A DNA stretch of 64,000 nucleotides, taken from contig CAMGYJ010000011.1 of the NCBI GenBank assembly GCA_946122785.1, positions 2,666,001 through 2,730,000 of the forward strand, read 5' to 3'. Shown here piece by piece: positions 31,914 to 42,454 of the stretch. The notes beneath the pieces are model-generated. The model was not told the DNA's origin, did no database searches, and saw only the letters and a program-made list of their open reading frames with translations. Every line of letters begins with the position of its first letter. Position 1 is the stretch's first letter. Position numbers and translations under genes: made by a program. The DNA comes from Linum tenue (lineage: Eukaryota; Streptophyta; Magnoliopsida; Malpighiales; Linaceae).

Positions 31914-32032
31914 GAACTCCTCAATTACACCCCAAAACGCGTCTTGTCAGTTAAGGCCGGTTTCATACTTATGAACCATGGATCTCTCCCGTGCTTTGTC
32001 GATGTGGGATTCGCCTAAGGTGTTACACCAGT

Positions 32033-32470
32033 TCTGATTTTTTTTTTCCAGACCTGGCGGCCTCTTCCCCCAAAGCCACTAATTAAATTTTTTTTTTCTA
32101 CCGGGGCTGTCCAATTTCCGCCACAACCGCAGCGCTGAGACTTTTTTTTTTCTTTTTTTTTTGTCTCCACCAGGACTGTTACTCTCCTCCGCCAGCGCTG
32201 CATGCATATATATTTTTTTTATTTTTTTTATTCTCCATCAGCGCTGCTGCATCTATTAAAAAAAGGGTTTTTTTTTTCAGGGCCGCTGGCAACTCTGCCT
32301 GCCCAAATTATTATTATTTTTCTTTCTTCACGGCTGGGGAAACAGCGGGCAGCGCTGCATAATTAAATTTTTTTCCGCCAGGGCTGTTTCAGCGGCAGAG
32401 CTAAATTTATTTATTTTATTTTCCGCCAGAGCTGTTTCAGCGGCAGAGCTATTTTTTTTTTACAGCATTG
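32033..32470. repeat. Degenerate repeats with CAGCGCTG/CAGAGCTG cores and poly(T) runs
   Basis: Repeated units such as CCGCCAGAGCTGTTTCAGCG alternate with T-rich or TTTATT-rich spacers. The last two units are almost identical over about 40 bp. It belongs to the non-coding internal part of the gypsy-type element. Confidence 0.6.
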
Positions 32471-33019
32471 TGTATCTTTCCCTATCTTCCAACGATGTTG
32501 AGAAAAGAGAACAACACCGCTTGTTATTTTGAACTATTGCCAACGATATTGTTGCTTCTTCTTAGCAATGCCGCTTGATCATATTATATAATATTTTCTC
32601 TATAACATATTAGGTGGCCTAATTTAGCCACGTTATTTATTAACAGTTAAATAAGAAACAAACTAGACTTTGGCATAAACCATCATGCCAAAAGTCCACA
32701 CACACTGCCAACTCCATCGATCAAACCAAACAAGCCATCCGTAAAGTCCATGATTCATCACAACTGGCGTCACACGAGTTGGTTTTGATGTTTTGGAATC
32801 AATGTTGGCTTGCAAATCCCCAGGTCGTCTAGCTCGAACATCTTTGTTCGAAACTCCACGATCCTGATTTGGCCTAATCTTAGCTTCGCGGAATGGAAAA
32901 ACATAAGCATTCTTGGCTCTAGACAGGACATTCTCATTTTTTGGCACCTTTGTCTTGCCAATTCGACCATGCGACATCGCTTGCCTAGACTGGTCTAGTT
33001 TTGTCTATAGGTGTCAAAA

Positions 33020-33293
33020 CATGACCCGACCCGAGTAACCCGCCCAACCAACCCGATCCGCGAACCGCCCGCAACCCGATTTGACTAAAAGTCAAAGACC
33101 CGCAACCCGCCCGACCCGCAACCCGCTTGACCCGCAACCCGCTTAACCCGCAACCCGCTTGACCCGCAACCCGCTTGACCCGAACCCGATTGACCCGCAA
33201 CCCGCTTGACCCGCAACCCGCTTGACCCGCAACCCGCTAGACCCGTAACCCGACTAACCCGAACCCGATTAACCCAACCCGAACCCTCCCGAT
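33020..33293 (+). repeat. Left subterminal repeat array of the hAT element
   Basis: About fifteen variants of a 16 bp unit (CCCGCAACCCGCTTGA) in tandem. Such arrays are known transposase-binding sites in hAT elements such as Ac. The C-rich strand is the plus strand. Confidence 0.85.
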
Positions 33294-33919
33294 TGGCACG
33301 AATAATACTACATAATATATTTTTGTGCATAAATATTATATGTAGATAATATATATATAAAGTTTATGTGACTTGCCCTATTATTTTTTCATCTTTCCCA
33401 CCAAGAACAAAGGTTTACTTTGTGTTGACAAATAAAAACTATCATTTAATTGAATCACATAATAGTATCATAGTCTCTCTGCCTTTCAGTTGAACCAAGT
33501 AACAATAAGTTCGAATTGTAATAAAAAAATTGCGTGGACTATTTGGCTTCAGTGATGGTCTTTCCAACTCAAGGTACATGGTTCAAAGCCTAGCAAAGGT
33601 ATATTTTTTTAACATGTTTTTGTTAACTGAATTTTAAAATAAAAAGTTAGATTGTAATTAAATACTTAATGAATAGCATAGTTAGTAAAATACGGTACGG
33701 GAAAGTTACGTATAAAATACTTATGGGTATTATACTTTTCTCTTAGTTAATGTTATGTTTAATAGTACGTTAATAGTTAAAAATATATAAAACTAATTAC
33801 TTTTATAAATAAATCAATATGTAAAAAATAGTAAAATTAATAATTCATTTCATTAAATACGAATATTAAACGTGTTATTAAACGGAGTATTTAGTTATTT
33901 ACTAACTATGATGTATAAG

Positions 33920-34340
33920 TATACGGTAGTGGACTTGTGGTTGTTGTAAAAAAAAGGACTCGTGGTTTAGAGTTTGGAAGATTATGACGTATGTTCTTCT
34001 AAATAACTGAATACAAAATTGACTTAACTAACATTCTTTACATATCATACGTTATAGTTTATACTTTATACCAACAATTTCATAACACATAACTATAGTT
34101 CATGGTTTAAGGTTAGTGTATAGGGTATACGGTAGTGGACTCGTGGTTTAGAGTTTGGAGTCATATGACGTATGTTCTTCTCAATAACCGAATATAAAAT
34201 TGACTCAACTTACATTCTTCACATAACATACGTTATAGCTTATACTAACAATTTCATAACATATAACTATAGTATAGGGTATAGGGTATAGGGTTAGGGT
34301 ATAGGGTTAGGGTATAGGGTTAGGGTTTAGGGTTAGGGTT
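33920..34340 (+). repeat. Tandem duplication of about 207 bp
   Basis: Two copies starting near 33921 and 34128 share ATACGGTAGTGGACT, GTGGTTTAGAGTTTGG, ATGACGTATGTTCTTCT and ACATACGTTATAG-like segments. The first copy has a short extra stretch including an A-run. Confidence 0.8.
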
Positions 34341-34349
34341 TAGGGTTTA
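34272..34349 (+). repeat. Interstitial telomere-like repeats
   Basis: Runs of TATAGGG, TTAGGG and TTTAGGG, grading toward the canonical plant telomere heptamer at the right end. They lie inside the hAT element, not at a chromosome end. Confidence 0.8.
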
Positions 34350-35775
34350 TTCATGTTATGCTTTATGTTGGATATTTTGATTTTTATAGTTTATTAATTA
34401 ATTTGATTTTAACAATTAGTTTGACATTCCGACCAACGAATCGAACAACAAACTAGTTAATCGGTATAAAATTTATCATCTATAATAATAAATATCAAAG
34501 AAAGGAAGAACTAGATGTTTATGGAAATTTTTTGAATGCAAAATTCAAAACCCCCCAAATCTTTGCTCAAAAATTCCCTTGCAAACCCATTTTTTTTTAA
34601 AATTCCCTCTCATAATGGATCGATAAAAGAATCATCTTCTAGTCACCGGGTTTTGTGTGCGGATAAATTTCGTTGACTGCATATAATGGGATAGCGAGGG
34701 GAATTCAGTCCCATCTCAGTTTAAAATAAATCCCCCTCGTTAATAATAAAAAAGACGCAATAGACATTCGGGGTTGGCGGGCTTCCAAAATTTTTTCGCT
34801 CCAACTTTTTCTTAAACTTTTTCAGTTTCTTTTTTGTTTGCATTTTTTGAGTTTTTTTTATTACTTTACCAATAACTAGGACCATTCCCTTTCCCATCTA
34901 CCTTATCTCCACTCTCCAGTTCTCCACAACCACAACAATGGATCTCGCAGTAGAGCAAAACCCCCTTTAGGAGTCACCGTCCATGCCCACACCTTTTCGA
35001 TGATCGCCGTCCGTTTACCCAGTCTTTTTCGATGACTGCTTTCCGCCCCTTCTTCAATTCATAACCCTTCAACCATTCGATCTGTGACTACCTCCTTTGG
35101 ACGAGAAAGCCAACAATCGCAGCCATTGTTCCCACAGCAGCGCTTCTGTCGAACCAGTTCCGCTTTTACATCAACAACAGCATATCTCAAGTAAGCCTAT
35201 CGAAGCTCTAATTTCCTTGTTCGAGAAAGTAAATTTACTATTTTTTCCCCTTACAGAGGTTCGCTCTTCCGCTCGCAAAGATCTAGTTTCAGCGTATTCC
35301 AACCAACTTTTCCCTTCTAGACCTGCAACTTTCTAGCTTACTTTTGACACTCTTTACTCCACTTTTCTGTTGAGCTAGTGGGATTTGTATCTTCCTTTGA
35401 GATTGTCTCTGGGCAGGGGAAATATTTAGGGGGTTCAAAGTTAGCTTGATTTTAGGTTATAGGAACAGTCAAAGATATTATGATTCAGATGTCCAATTTA
35501 CATCTCCTGTGGATGCAACTCCATATTGCCTCCTACTAATAAGATACTTAAGTTTAACACGCTTTATGAGGTTATCAACTGATATTTGAGGTCCATGGTT
35601 ACCCAATCTAAGTCCGGCTGTTGCCCCATTTGAGAATGAGATGTTCATTCTATACACTCAGTCTGAGTGGATCCTATAACTAGTGAACAATAGAAGTCAA
35701 GGCAACCAGACTAAACTAAAATAACTCACCACTACTTTTGCTCTGGTTATGGACTTTTTTGTTTCTTTTTTCCAG

Positions 35776-35963
35776 AAGCAATGGACGCCAGGGCTAGAAG
35801 AAGCAAAATTTGGGAGAATTTCACTCAAGTTGAATCAGAGGGGGAGGTCAAGCTTCAATGCAACCATTGCATGAAGGTTATTGGATGCTATCCTAATAAG
35901 AATGGGACAGTTTCACTATGGAGGCATATTAAGATGTGCAGTAAGAGAAATCTTCAAGATTAA
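35776..35963 (+). pseudogene. BED-type zinc-finger exon of a hAT transposase
   Basis: A pyrimidine-rich acceptor (TTTTTTCCAG) precedes the exon; ATG is at 35781. The 60-codon frame has the BED pattern: an aromatic KIWENFTQ, then CNHC, then RHIKMC, a Cys-x2-Cys...His-x4-Cys set that binds zinc. BED fingers form the N-terminus of hAT transposases and bind element ends. The frame stops after KRNLQD, and no dimerisation or catalytic region follows, so this is a remnant. Confidence 0.8.
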
Positions 35964-36283
35964 TGGAGCCTTATGTACTTTTCTGTATTTCATTCTATTA
36001 TATTTGGTTAAACATCATGTAATGGTCTCAACTATCAAGACTCAAGAGATTGTTTCATAGGTTTATGATCAAGCAAGGTATCAGCTTTTTAATTTCTTAT
36101 ATTAGTTTTGTAACTTTAATGAATCCTCTGCAAAATCAAACTTGTTTATGATATATTCAAGCAAAATCTAGTCACTCATTTGTTTAATAATGTATCTTCA
36201 TGTTTTTTTCATTGCAATATGGTGATCGGTGAGTTTGTTTTAAATTAGTGTAGTAGCTAATTATAAAAAAAACTCGATGGTTT

Positions 36284-36509
36284 GGACCGAACAACCCGCA
36301 ACCCGACCTGTTGTAACCCGCAATCCGATCAACCCGAACCCGATTGAACCGCAACCCGATCAACCCGTAACCCGATTGATCCGCAACCCGATCAACCCGA
36401 ACCCGATCAACCCGCAACCCGATCAACCCGAACCCGCTTGACCCGCAACCCGCTTAACCCGCAACCCGACTGAACCCGGCCCGAACCCGCCCGAACCCGC
36501 CCGATTGAC
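36284..36509 (+). repeat. Right subterminal repeat array of the hAT element
   Basis: Tandem 16 bp units (CCCGCAACCCGATCAA and variants). The C-rich strand is again the plus strand, so left and right arrays are in direct, not inverted, orientation. Confidence 0.85.
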
Positions 36510-37706
36510 ACCTATAGTTTTGTCAGCTTCGCACTCTCACCATGTTGTTGGTAGTATGAGCGCCGAGACTTTTCATCAACAGGTACGTTGGTATTTTGCT
36601 TATCACGAACATGACTTTCGCACCTATCACACAATAACGTTGCCCCTTTTAAAATTCCACGTGAGTTTGGAGTTTGTTTGGCATTGGCCTTGCCCCCCAG
36701 ACCACCACTCATGGATTTGTTCCCAGCCAGCACTGGTGTGGCAACCCCATGTCGGGTTTTATCGAACTTGCCCCCCTCTCTACTCAGTGGAGGTTTTGGG
36801 GACAATTTACATAGAGAATTCTGTTGATTCATGCCAACTTTGGTGGCATTGGATTTTTTCACGTGGCTACCACCACCACACTGCAAGGTTTTTGCTGCTA
36901 TCCTTGTTTGAATTTTCCTAGAATAGGACAGATTTGGCAAACTTATTTGCCACTTGCGATGTTGTTTTTCCATCAACCGACCATGCGGTGGGATCTCATG
37001 CCCCCCTAGCGGCTTAGATTGAACACCATTGCGGTGTTGCTTAGACAACCCATCATACGTGAGCTTGCTATGCTCGACGCGATTGTAACCAGGTTCTCGA
37101 CCCTGGTTCTTGTTTTCAATCTTAATAGAAGTAAGTCGATACTGACTTCTTTGTAGTGGCTTTTGCAAGCCACTTCCAATTGGTGTGTCCTTTAAAACAA
37201 CGTTGTTCACAGGAAAGAACACATTGGATCCATTCACTTCTGGCAACAATGTTATAGCCATCGATGATGGAGTTTGGTTGACATTAGCTACTCGACCAAC
37301 CCTCGCATCCTCACACACAACAGACATGGTTCGAGATTTAAACACATCAAAATCATACGTGGCTCCACGTATTGACATATTAAAATCAGAAACAGAGTCA
37401 TCCAACTTATCAAACCATTGATCTATGTTTTTTTCAAGATTATCCATTTTTTTATCAAGAGAAGTTAAAGTTAGATTTACCTGTTGTCTATCTCTGCTGA
37501 GTTCAGCCACTACTTGGCGGAGTATGCGTAGCATCTCACCCTGATCGGAGACTCGTGCCACTGATTGCACCTCCGCTCCAGCGTTGTTGCTTGAGCCGCC
37601 AACAACATCGTCAATCTCGATGTTGATCATTTGAGCCTCCGCCATGGATCCTTGTCGAAGACCACAATCTTCTTTTCCTCGTCGCAGAGCCATGTCAAAC
37701 ACACGT

Positions 37707-37727
37707 GTCCCACCGGGTGTGCCAAAA
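37707..37727 (-). other. Primer-site position of the gypsy-type element
   Basis: On the minus strand, TTTTGGCACACCCGGTGGGA directly follows the 5' LTR end. A similar string follows 5' LTRs of some plant Tat-type elements. Which tRNA, if any, pairs here is not established. Confidence 0.45.
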
Positions 37728-39096
37728 TGTTTCCTCGGGAAAACCAAATGCCACCACCGGTGCCGATTTCGGTTTCGATGATGTTGATTTGATGTTTCGC
37801 GGTGGAAACTCTTGCGGTGCCGTTTGATCGAATGCACCGCTGATTGCTGAAATCGAGACGACCGTCAAATATCCGCCGCCGAATGTCGGCGCCGTTGATT
37901 TGATCGATGCACCTCTAAATGATGAATTCAACGTGACCGTCAAATATCCACCGCCGGGAGGTGTTGATTTGATCGATGCACCTCTGACTTCTAACCAAGA
38001 ACGACCGTTACTACGGTTCGCACCTCTCCAAACTACGTTCGAACGAGGGTGTTTGAGTTTTGAGGAATCTACGCTACCGCTACTCCTATGGAGATTCCTC
38101 TGGAGAGCTCCGCGACTACGACTAAGACTACAACTATGGAGATCCTTCCTGGAAGGAGAGCTCCGCGAAGGAGTTACAGAGAAAAAAGGTAAAGTTTGAC
38201 AGATGTGTTTCTGTGTTGATTTGGTTCTCCTTCTCTCTCCTTGCTCCACTGCTTTTATTCGAAAAACTGCTTCGTAGTCTTCACGCTCGGTGGAACCACT
38301 TCTTCAACTGCTCCGTTGTGAAATCCCACGTGTCTCAACCGCTTCGCTACTCAAACTGCTTCACGTGAACTTTACGTGAGTTGTTTTCATGATCCTGCGA
38401 TGTCGTTTCCTTTCCCAAACAGCTCCGCTTGATGCTACCCGCGACATCGTTTTAATATTAAACGACTCCGCTTCCAGCCTTGCGGTGTTGTTTTCTTTCC
38501 CAACCAGCTCCGTTTGTTTTTTTCTTCCGCGACACTGTTTATTATTAAACACTGTCGTTTGCTAGTATAGCGGTACCGTTGGGCTTCCTCGCGGTACTGT
38601 TTTTAATTCCGCGGCACCATTTTAGCTCTCCGCGGTGCCGCTTCTCCCCATCCAACAAGGAATAAAAATAACAATAATTAATTATAAACAAAACTCCTTT
38701 TCCAATACCCAACTAACCGCGCGGCCCCATTTTGATTTTCGGTATCGTTTCCAGTACCGCGGTACTGCTGAGCTTCCTTGCGGTACCGTTTTAACTCTCC
38801 GCGGTGCCGCTTCTCACAAGGAATAAAAAATAATAATTAAATAATCAAAACTCCTCCTCCAACCTTCACTAAACGCGCGACCCTTTTTGATTTTCGGCAA
38901 CCGATATCGTTTCCGGTGTTGCGGTACCGCTGAGCTTCCTTGCGGTACCGTTCTTCTGTTTCGCGGCATCGTATTAACTCTCCGCGACACCGCTCAACTT
39001 CAAACGACGCCGTTTTTTACCCACGGTATCGAATTAAATGCCGAGACTAATTAATGCGGCATTTAATTCAGGCCAAATTATTTTTAGGCGTCAACA
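37728..39096 (-). repeat. 5' LTR of the gypsy-type element
   Basis: 1369 bp, partner of 29860-31215. Differences include a short insertion near 38090 and scattered substitutions. Confidence 0.9.
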
Positions 39097-39101
39097 CTCG
39101 C

Positions 39102-39893
39102 TCTCACACATGTTTTAGATTGACAATGTTAACGGCATTTTTCACCTTGCTTCGTATGCTACAGGTGATGTTTGATTATCTGCTTTCATAGCACTTATGT
39201 TGTCAAGTTCGCAATCAGCCAAATTTTGTATCCCCAAATCCTCTCCCCCATTATTGTTTATAGTGTCGATGGTGAATTTTATGGAATTTAAAGTTTGCAT
39301 ATATTTCTTAAATTAGGAGTTTGTTCGTGCACTACAATATAAAAGATTTATAGTGTCTCTTTCTATTGTAACCAACAACTCGCGACTCGCACTAAAATCA
39401 GTTGGTGCTCTCTCGTCATCTCTTTTCTCTTATAACTCTTTCGAATCTGTCTATAGTCTATTTAATCTTTTTTTTATATATATATATACGAGTGATATAG
39501 GTTTTACTTTCTTGTATAACCTGTTTAATCTTTGTACACTTCTTGATATGCTCCACAAACCAACTTGTCAAATTCAAAAAGAAATAAGCATAAGCAAAGA
39601 CTTAAAGATAGACGAAATTAACTAAAAATAACACAAAGAAACAACTGGTGGCAAAAAAACGAATTAGCGACGACATTCAAACGCGACGGCGTTCCCTCCA
39701 AAATCCAAATTCCGCCAACAGTCGCGACGGAGCAGATAGGGAAACAACTTCCACACGACACGACTGCTCGCTGATTCATCCCCTCCAAGATTCCCGAACT
39801 AAAAATCCCTATGAAATTTGCTCGCACACCAGAATCCATTGAACTCCCGAGAAATTTCCAACCTTTCACTCTGCAAATTACTCAACTGATCAA
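39102..39893. other. Upstream region of UGT copy 2
   Basis: AT-rich, with a (TA)n run near 39476-39488. No repeat boundary or gene is recognised; it presumably contains the UGT promoter. Confidence 0.4.
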
Positions 39894-41333
39894 ATGATGA
39901 AGAACAACGGCAAGCAACTCCACGTCTTCTTCTTCCCGTTCATGGCCCAGGGCCACACAATCCCAATGCTCGACATCGCAAACCTCTTCGCTTCCCGCGG
40001 CCACAGGGCCACCATCGTCACCACCCCTCTGAACGAGCCTTCGATCCGCCGGTCCGTCGAGAAGTTCAACGACAGAGTCTCCTCGGAAATCATCGCCACC
40101 AGAGTCGTCAATTTCCCGACTCCGGAAGAAGCAGGTCTCCCCGAAGGTTGCGAGAACATGGACTTCATCACCTCGAGAAACCTGTGCGATGAATTGGTCC
40201 CGAATTTCTTCAGAGCCACCACATTGCTCCGTCCCCAATTGGAGTCCCTCATGGAAGAGTGCAAGCCGGATTGCCTCGTCGCCGACTCGTTCTTCCCCTG
40301 GTCGACCGCTGCGGCCGCGGAGAGGTTTGGGATTCCCAGGCTGATTTTCAACGGGATGGGCTTCTTCGCGATGTCGGTCCTGGCGAGCGAGAAGGTTTCG
40401 TCGTCGTCGGACGGTGAGGAGTTTCTGGTGCAGGGGATTCCTGACAGGATTTTCCTGACGAGGAGGCAGTTGCCGGAAGCGGAGAGGGAAGAGGACGAAT
40501 TCCTCGTCGGGCTGTTCGGAGAAATGAAGGAGTCGGAATCGAAGAGCTTCGGGGTGATTTTCAACAGCTTTTACGAACTCGAACCGACTTACGCCGACTA
40601 CTACAGGAATCAATTGGGGAGGAGAGCGTGGCACATCGGCCCTGTTTCTCTCGGATCGTCAAACAGGGGAAGTAAAAACAGGGGAGACGACGAAGATCAG
40701 GAGTGTTTGAAATGGCTCGACACGAAAGATCCCGATTCGGTAATCTACATTTGCTTCGGAAGCATGGTGAATTTCGGCGCAGCCCAATTGAAGGAGATCG
40801 CCGAAGGGCTCGAATCTTCCGGCCAGCATTTCATCTGGGTTGTCAGGAAAAACCCTGGCGACACAAATGAGGACTGGCTGCCGGAAGGATTCGAGGAGAG
40901 GACGGCCGGGCGAGGGCTGATCATCCGCGGGTGGGCCCCACAGGTTCGGATTCTTGAACACGAGGCGATCGGAGGGTTCCTGACGCACTGCGGGTGGAAT
41001 TCGACGCTGGAAGCGGTGAGCGCCGGGGTCCCGCTGGTGGCGTGGCCGGTGCAGGCGGAGCAATTCCTGAACGAGAAGCTGGTGACGGAGGTTGCGAAGA
41101 TCGGGGCGAGCGTCGGAGTGAAGGAGGGTGCGGTTTACGGAGGAATTGTGGGGAGGGAGCGGATTGAGAAGGCGGTGAGGCGAGTGATGGTTGGGGAAGA
41201 AGGGGAGGAGATGCGGCGGCGGGTGAAGGAGCTGGCGGCGATGGCTGCTCAGGCGGTGGAGGAAGGCGGGTCTTCTTACAGCGATTTTGATGATCTGATT
41301 GGGGAGATTCAGTCGGAATCTTGCTGCCGTTGA
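39894..41333 (+). CDS. UDP-glycosyltransferase, group D (UGT73 type), copy 2
   Basis: A single exon of 479 codons starting ATGATG. FFPFMAQGHTIP holds the catalytic His21, and DCLVADSFFPWS near residue 125 holds the Asp. The PSPG box starts at GWAPQVRILEHEAIGGFLTH and continues HCGWNSTLEAVSAG, VAWPVQAEQFLNEKL, with the final Glu-Gln intact. Other family blocks are [34 protein letters not shown] and KWLDTKDPDSVIYICFGS. The C-terminus ends in [15 protein letters not shown] as in UGT73. It is expected to be a cytosolic small-molecule glycosyltransferase; the acceptor is unknown. Codons are strikingly GC-rich at third positions compared with the AT-rich flanks, as in all five copies. The next UGT lies 1.1 kb downstream on the same strand. 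Confidence 0.94.
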   Translation: MMKNNGKQLHVFFFPFMAQGHTIPMLDIANLFASRGHRATIVTTPLNEPSIRRSVEKFNDRVSSEIIATRVVNFPTPEEAGLPEGCENMDFITSRNLCDELVPNFFRATTLLRPQLESLMEECKPDCLVADSFFPWSTAAAAERFGIPRLIFNGMGFFAMSVLASEKVSSSSDGEEFLVQGIPDRIFLTRRQLPEAEREEDEFLVGLFGEMKESESKSFGVIFNSFYELEPTYADYYRNQLGRRAWHIGPVSLGSSNRGSKNRGDDEDQECLKWLDTKDPDSVIYICFGSMVNFGAAQLKEIAEGLESSGQHFIWVVRKNPGDTNEDWLPEGFEERTAGRGLIIRGWAPQVRILEHEAIGGFLTHCGWNSTLEAVSAGVPLVAWPVQAEQFLNEKLVTEVAKIGASVGVKEGAVYGGIVGRERIEKAVRRVMVGEEGEEMRRRVKELAAMAAQAVEEGGSSYSDFDDLIGEIQSESCCR

Positions 41334-42454
41334 TTGGGATTTTTTTCTAGGTTGTTTGTTTCTCTGTTTTTCTCTGTTGTTAATTTGATTTCGATGGACG
41401 AACTACAGTAAATTTGGATGTAATGATGTTATTATTTGGGCTTCTGGTTTAGTCAAATTAGTAGCTGTATTTTATTTTAATTTCTATTTCATATGAAAAT
41501 AACTAATGATAGTGTTTGAATGATTGATTTCTGGAATATGTCAATTTAATCCAACTGTTTTTAAATTGGTTTTTTACATAAATTGTTGCATCATTTTACA
41601 CTTCCAGCCCATTCACAAATCATTTAAAATGATGCAAAATTAGGCAATTAAAATTGTCTTGGTCCCATTGTTGGATCTTCATATAATCCAGTCATTTTAT
41701 TTTGAGAAAATTGAGTCAAATTAACGCATCCAGTGTCATCATACAAATGAACACTCTAATTTGAATTAAAAGAGGGTCCTAATTTAATGAGCTAGGTTTA
41801 CATCATACCTTACGAAAGTAACTTTCTAATTTGATCCCAAACGATAGAGACATTTTAGACTATGAATCATGAACATAGAAAATCAAAGGCAAAATAAACA
41901 TTTTAAAATTTTTAAAGATGTATCAATTGCATTAGTATTAATTAAATTTGGAGTGGTAAAAAAATTTAACTCCTTTCTCTGTATCTCTCGCTCTCTCTCT
42001 ACTTCTGCCTCTGAATTTCTTCAACCGCCTCATCGTTGTGATACATCAATCGTTGCCATCTATACTTTCTCGACCAAATTGCACCTACCCTTATTTTATT
42101 TTACAAAATAAATAGTTAATTCCATCAAGATTCCAAATTCATAACCGTTTACTAATAGTAAAGCACCAAATTACTCTATCTAATTGGATGTATATAGTCT
42201 AGAAAATGAAATTTACCTACCACCAAATTTACCCGCCGGAAAGGAAAACTCGCTACCAAATTTAAATTTGCAAACAAACGGAAACGCTATCTAATTGAGT
42301 TCCTAATTTTTTTTCACACAACTCGTAACCTACCCCCAATATTGAATAAGTTACTTTTTACGAAATTAACCAGTTATGAATATTAACCATGGGGACACAG
42401 TAAAATCAAAGAAAGTTCACACGACAGAAACTTGGAATCAAAATTCTTTCCGCC
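41334..42454. other. Intergenic between tandem UGT copies 2 and 3
   Basis: AT-rich 1.1 kb holding the 3' UTR of copy 2 and the promoter of copy 3. No transposon ends or genes are recognised. Confidence 0.45.

Larger units (their letters stand above)
31395..32027 (-). mobile_element. Cassandra-like TRIM retrotransposon with 5S rRNA sequence in its LTRs
   Basis: Two near-identical 274 bp LTRs (31395-31668 and 31754-32027) bear TGTAACA...TGTTACA ends. They surround only 85 bp, which holds a minus-strand tRNA-iMet primer site (TGGTATCAGAGC, about 31741-31752) and a polypurine tract (AAGGGGGGGTGTA). The 5 bp target duplication CCAGT is at 31390-31394 and 32028-32032. Each LTR contains sequence that reads as 5S rRNA on the minus strand. 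The total of 633 bp fits the known Cassandra size range. Confidence 0.93.
33006..36516 (+). mobile_element. Deleted hAT transposon with BED zinc-finger exon
   Basis: An 8 bp target duplication GTTTTGTC (32998-33005 and 36517-36524) flanks 12 bp perfect inverted ends TATAGGTGTCAA / TTGACACCTATA. Both ends carry arrays of AACCCGC-type repeats. The only transposase-like part is one BED zinc-finger exon (35776-35963); the catalytic hAT region is missing. Long AT-rich stretches, a tandem duplication and telomere-like repeats fill the interior. Confidence 0.93.
32663..37693 (-). pseudogene. Gag-like frame of the gypsy-type element, split by a hAT insertion
   Basis: The frame starts at ATG 37693 (MALRRGKEDCGLRQG) and is open to the hAT border at 36517. 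It resumes in the same phase at 32997 and ends with a stop at 32663. Counting the 8 bp target duplication once, the two parts total 504 codons including the stop with no other lesion. The N-terminal part has an acidic segment and a coiled-coil-like stretch (LTSLDKKMDNLEKNIDQWF, about residues 75-95). The middle is Lys/Asn/Gln-rich. No CCHC knuckle or protease motif is seen. The gag-like call rests on position after the 5' LTR and general character. Confidence 0.55.
29860..39096 (-). mobile_element. Ty3/gypsy-type LTR retrotransposon lacking pol, with nested Cassandra-like and hAT insertions
   Basis: The LTRs lie at 29860-31215 and 37728-39096 and carry TGTT...AACA ends. On the minus strand the 5' LTR is the right one: it is followed by a TTTTGGCACACCCGGTGGGA segment at the primer-site position, then a gag-like frame. 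A G-rich tract (TTGTGGGGGCATT) precedes the left, 3' LTR. The flanks CTCGT (29855-29859) and CTCGC (39097-39101) form a 5 bp target duplication with one mismatch. No protease, RT, RNase H or integrase is seen. The post-LTR segment recalls Tat-clade elements; that clade assignment is inference. Confidence 0.85.

Noticed and set aside
33020..33293. Regular 16 bp repeats that look like a CRISPR array
   Set aside because: The units are contiguous without unique spacers and lie at the end of a plant hAT element.
34272..34349. Chromosome end (telomere)
   Set aside because: It is short, imperfect, internal, and inside a transposon with intact ends.
35097..35336. 79-codon ORF inside the hAT element
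   Set aside because: It lies upstream of the BED exon, shows no transposase pattern, and is more likely an untranslated leader region.
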